From Propionispira raffinosivorans DSM 20765 (GTDB lineage Bacteria > Bacillota > Negativicutes > Selenomonadales > Selenomonadaceae): a stretch of DNA of 64,000 nucleotides. The notes under the pieces are model-generated. The model was not told where the DNA came from, ran no database searches, and saw nothing but the letters and a program-made list of their open reading frames with translations. The DNA lies in NCBI RefSeq assembly GCF_000381065.1, contig NZ_KB905858.1:1-64000 (forward strand), written 5' to 3'. Positions 62,408-64,000 of the stretch are shown here, piece by piece. The position numbers were made by a program, and so were the translations under genes. Numbering within the stretch: position 1 is the first letter of the stretch; every line of letters begins with the position of its first letter.

Positions 62408-63061
62408 TCATTTCTGGCAAAACACTTCAATTCCCTTAAGGGCAAATGCTTTCAAATCCTCTATCAAGTCTTCTTCACTATAACGGACAGGCAGTAATTT
62501 TATAACTTCTGTATTATTGCTACGTACCAAAAAAGTCAATGCAAAAGGCGCCATTGTACTCAAAATACAACTGTAAAGCTTCGGATTGTTTTTAGATAAG
62601 CCTGTGTATCCACTGAAAATTTTCACCACAATATTGAGTTTTGGAATTGCATTTTCTGATAAGATTTTCGCAATAAATGGAGAAGGATTCATCAATTCTC
62701 TAGCCCAAACCTTGATTTGCCAGCATTCTTTTTTCCATACATTCAAAATGAATGTATCTAAAAACTGAACCAGCTTTTCCTTTGCCGATATGTTTTTTTC
62801 TTCTATTTCCTGCAATTCCTTAATATTCAACAGGTATCGGTGAACCTCTTCCAAAACAGCCACATAGAGGCCATCATGACTTCCAAAATGGTAGTTAATG
62901 GCTGCACTATTTGCTTTAGCCCTTTCACAAATATTTTTACTCGTTGTCTTTTCATAACCTTGCTCTGCGATCAACTTTCCTGCTACATCGATGAGGAGTG
63001 CCTTTGTTGCATTCCCATCTCCTCGCAGCATATTATTTTTTACATGTTTAATTTTCTTCAT
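62408..63061 (-). CDS. TetR family regulator (CecR-like)
   Basis: A 217-residue protein with an N-terminal HTH (about 15-65; LIAEQGYEKTTSKNICERAKANSAAINYHFGSHDGL) and a C-terminal ligand domain of the CecR/DUF1956 type. ATG 63061 follows AAGGTG; an upstream in-frame ATG at 63082 is weaker. It follows the ABC-2 permease gene by 24 bp. CecR in E. coli controls the similar YbhGFSR exporter, supporting autoregulation of this pump. Confidence 0.88.
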   Translation of the reverse strand: MKKIKHVKNNMLRGDGNATKALLIDVAGKLIAEQGYEKTTSKNICERAKANSAAINYHFGSHDGLYVAVLEEVHRYLLNIKELQEIEEKNISAKEKLVQFLDTFILNVWKKECWQIKVWARELMNPSPFIAKILSENAIPKLNIVVKIFSGYTGLSKNNPKLYSCILSTMAPFALTFLVRSNNTEVIKLLPVRYSEEDLIEDLKAFALKGIEVFCQK

Positions 63062-63085
63062 GAAATTCACCTTTTCTTGCATTAT

Positions 63086-64000
63086 TCACACTAATTTATT
63101 ACGGAACAACCAGCCTGCCAAAGGCAAGGTCACTGCAGCGACTACAAGCATTGGCAAGAAATTGAACGCAATTTCCCCCGTTGTACAGCCTTCCAAATAA
63201 ATCCGACGAATCGATTCAAGCGCAAAACGCAGCGGATCGGCATAGGTCAGTATTTGTAGAGTATAGGGCATATTGTGCACCGGAGTTGCCAGCCCAGATA
63301 ATAATACCATAGGCAGCAATAAAACAAAACTATAAACCATGACCTGCTGCATACTAGATGATATTGCCGAGATGGAAAGACCTATACCGGTACAACTCAG
63401 GGTAAATATAATCAATGTTAAATAAAGGGGAAATATTGACCCCGCCATCGGTATTTTAAACCAAAACCGGCAAATCAGCAAGACGATTGTTGCTTGTGTC
63501 AATCCCACGATAAGAGGTGGCACTGCTTTCCCAATGAGAATTTCTGCTGGAGAAAGTGGCGTAACAAGCAATTGATCAAATGTTCCTTGTTCTCTTTCTC
63601 TGGCAACAGACAAGCCTGATAAAAGCAAAACCTGAATCAGACTCAAGAGTCCCATTAAGCCCGGCAAAAAATTCCAACGCGTAATGAGATTTGGATTATA
63701 CCAAGTAACGGTTTCCAGTCGTATCGCATCGAGATTTCCACCCCAGGTTCGATTAAAATCATCCACGATACGATTTAAATATCCGCTGGCAACGGATGCC
63801 GTCATCGTATTGCGGCCATCTGTAATAACCTGAATATTTCCCCTTCCCCCTTTTTCTAAATGACTTGCAAAATCAGGTTCAATATGGATCACCATCAAAG
63901 CCTTTCCCGAGTCAATGACATCTGCAATCTCATTGGCATTTGCCAGGGTTTCAACCCGGTAAAAAACCTTCGTCCCATCCAATTTTGCTAAAAAATCCAC
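63086..64000 (-). CDS. ABC-2 type permease (YbhR/YhhJ-like), 5' end missing
   Basis: 304 residues up to the window edge; the true N-terminus lies outside. A periplasmic segment (about 1-105) is followed by six TM segments, with GLSVAREREQGTFDQLLVTPLSPAEILIGKAVPPLI being the classic ABC-2 signature. It belongs to drug/solute exporters of the YbhFSR type, with the TetR gene downstream. The ATPase and membrane fusion partner are presumably beyond the edge. Confidence 0.88.
   Translation of the reverse strand: MDFLAKLDGTKVFYRVETLANANEIADVIDSGKALMVIHIEPDFASHLEKGGRGNIQVITDGRNTMTASVASGYLNRIVDDFNRTWGGNLDAIRLETVTWYNPNLITRWNFLPGLMGLLSLIQVLLLSGLSVAREREQGTFDQLLVTPLSPAEILIGKAVPPLIVGLTQATIVLLICRFWFKIPMAGSIFPLYLTLIIFTLSCTGIGLSISAISSSMQQVMVYSFVLLLPMVLLSGLATPVHNMPYTLQILTYADPLRFALESIRRIYLEGCTTGEIAFNFLPMLVVAAVTLPLAGWLFRNKLV

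Noticed and set aside
1-64000. CRISPR arrays, tRNA, rRNA, prophage or integrase genes
   Set aside because: Looked for regular direct repeats, cloverleaf ends and phage structural or integrase motifs; none were found apart from the IS end.

Overview
The window looks like part of the chromosome of a low-GC, AT-rich, probably anaerobic Firmicute. Strong AGGAGG-type ribosome binding sites, frequent TTG starts, MocR, RpiR, HxlR and MmyB-type regulators, a GEMM-I c-di-GMP riboswitch and CD3324- and DUF4260-type small proteins fit that. Several secreted proteins and the mixture of families suggest a diderm Negativicutes (Selenomonadales/Sporomusales), but no marker gene proves it. I saw no rRNA, tRNA or CRISPR array.

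Layout. 1-7.9 kb: the end of an IS21-family element abuts a Cache-HAMP-GGDEF diguanylate cyclase; then a c-di-GMP riboswitch with terminator in front of an unknown gene, an MFS exporter, two small conserved proteins, an orphan 4HB sensor without output domain, and a PAS-PAS-GGDEF cyclase. 8-11.2 kb: DUF4260, then a two-gene Mg2+ module (Nramp-related transporter plus a free-standing PRC/MgtE-N/CBS protein) behind a 300-nt structured leader that matches no riboswitch I know. 11.4-14.7 kb: Ppx/GppA phosphatase, a solitary ParB-like protein with a palindromic upstream site, and a QueG-like Fe-S protein. 14.9-17 kb: alkA-adaA-ogt alkylation-repair operon and a YgbA_NO protein. 17-31 kb: several divergent regulator/effector pairs (MocR/EamA, MmyB-type HTH/MFS, LysR/DHDPS family, HxlR/NADPH oxidoreductase, HxlR/RidA), MurI, a methyltransferase, the unknown DUF6323-DUF6179 pair, RsgA and a CD3324-type protein.

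31.6-44.8 kb: a 12-gene, minus-strand catabolic operon. It combines urocanate/imidazolone degradation (hutU, hutI, hutD) and a NitT/TauT-type ABC importer with a two-subunit aconitase X, a D-2-hydroxyacid dehydrogenase, an ATZ/TRZ amidohydrolase and an M20 carbamoylase-type hydrolase. An RpiR regulator lies upstream, with a 47-bp near-perfect palindrome between regulator and operon. No histidine ammonia-lyase is present. This is the best candidate for an undescribed pathway.

45-54.4 kb: flavoprotein, MATE pump, secreted proteins of unknown function, GNAT, LysR with a 49-bp palindrome, and a GH36 alpha-galactosidase with a divergent AraC regulator. 54.5-61.2 kb: a non-phosphorylative L-fucose operon whose gene content matches the Campylobacter jejuni fucose island (IclR, UxaA, SDR dehydrogenase, FucP, lactonase, mutarotase, DapA-family aldolase), here with lactonase and mutarotase fused and the IclR gene apparently transcribed as a leaderless mRNA. 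61.3-64 kb: CPBP protease, TetR regulator and the end of an ABC-2 efflux permease that runs off the window.
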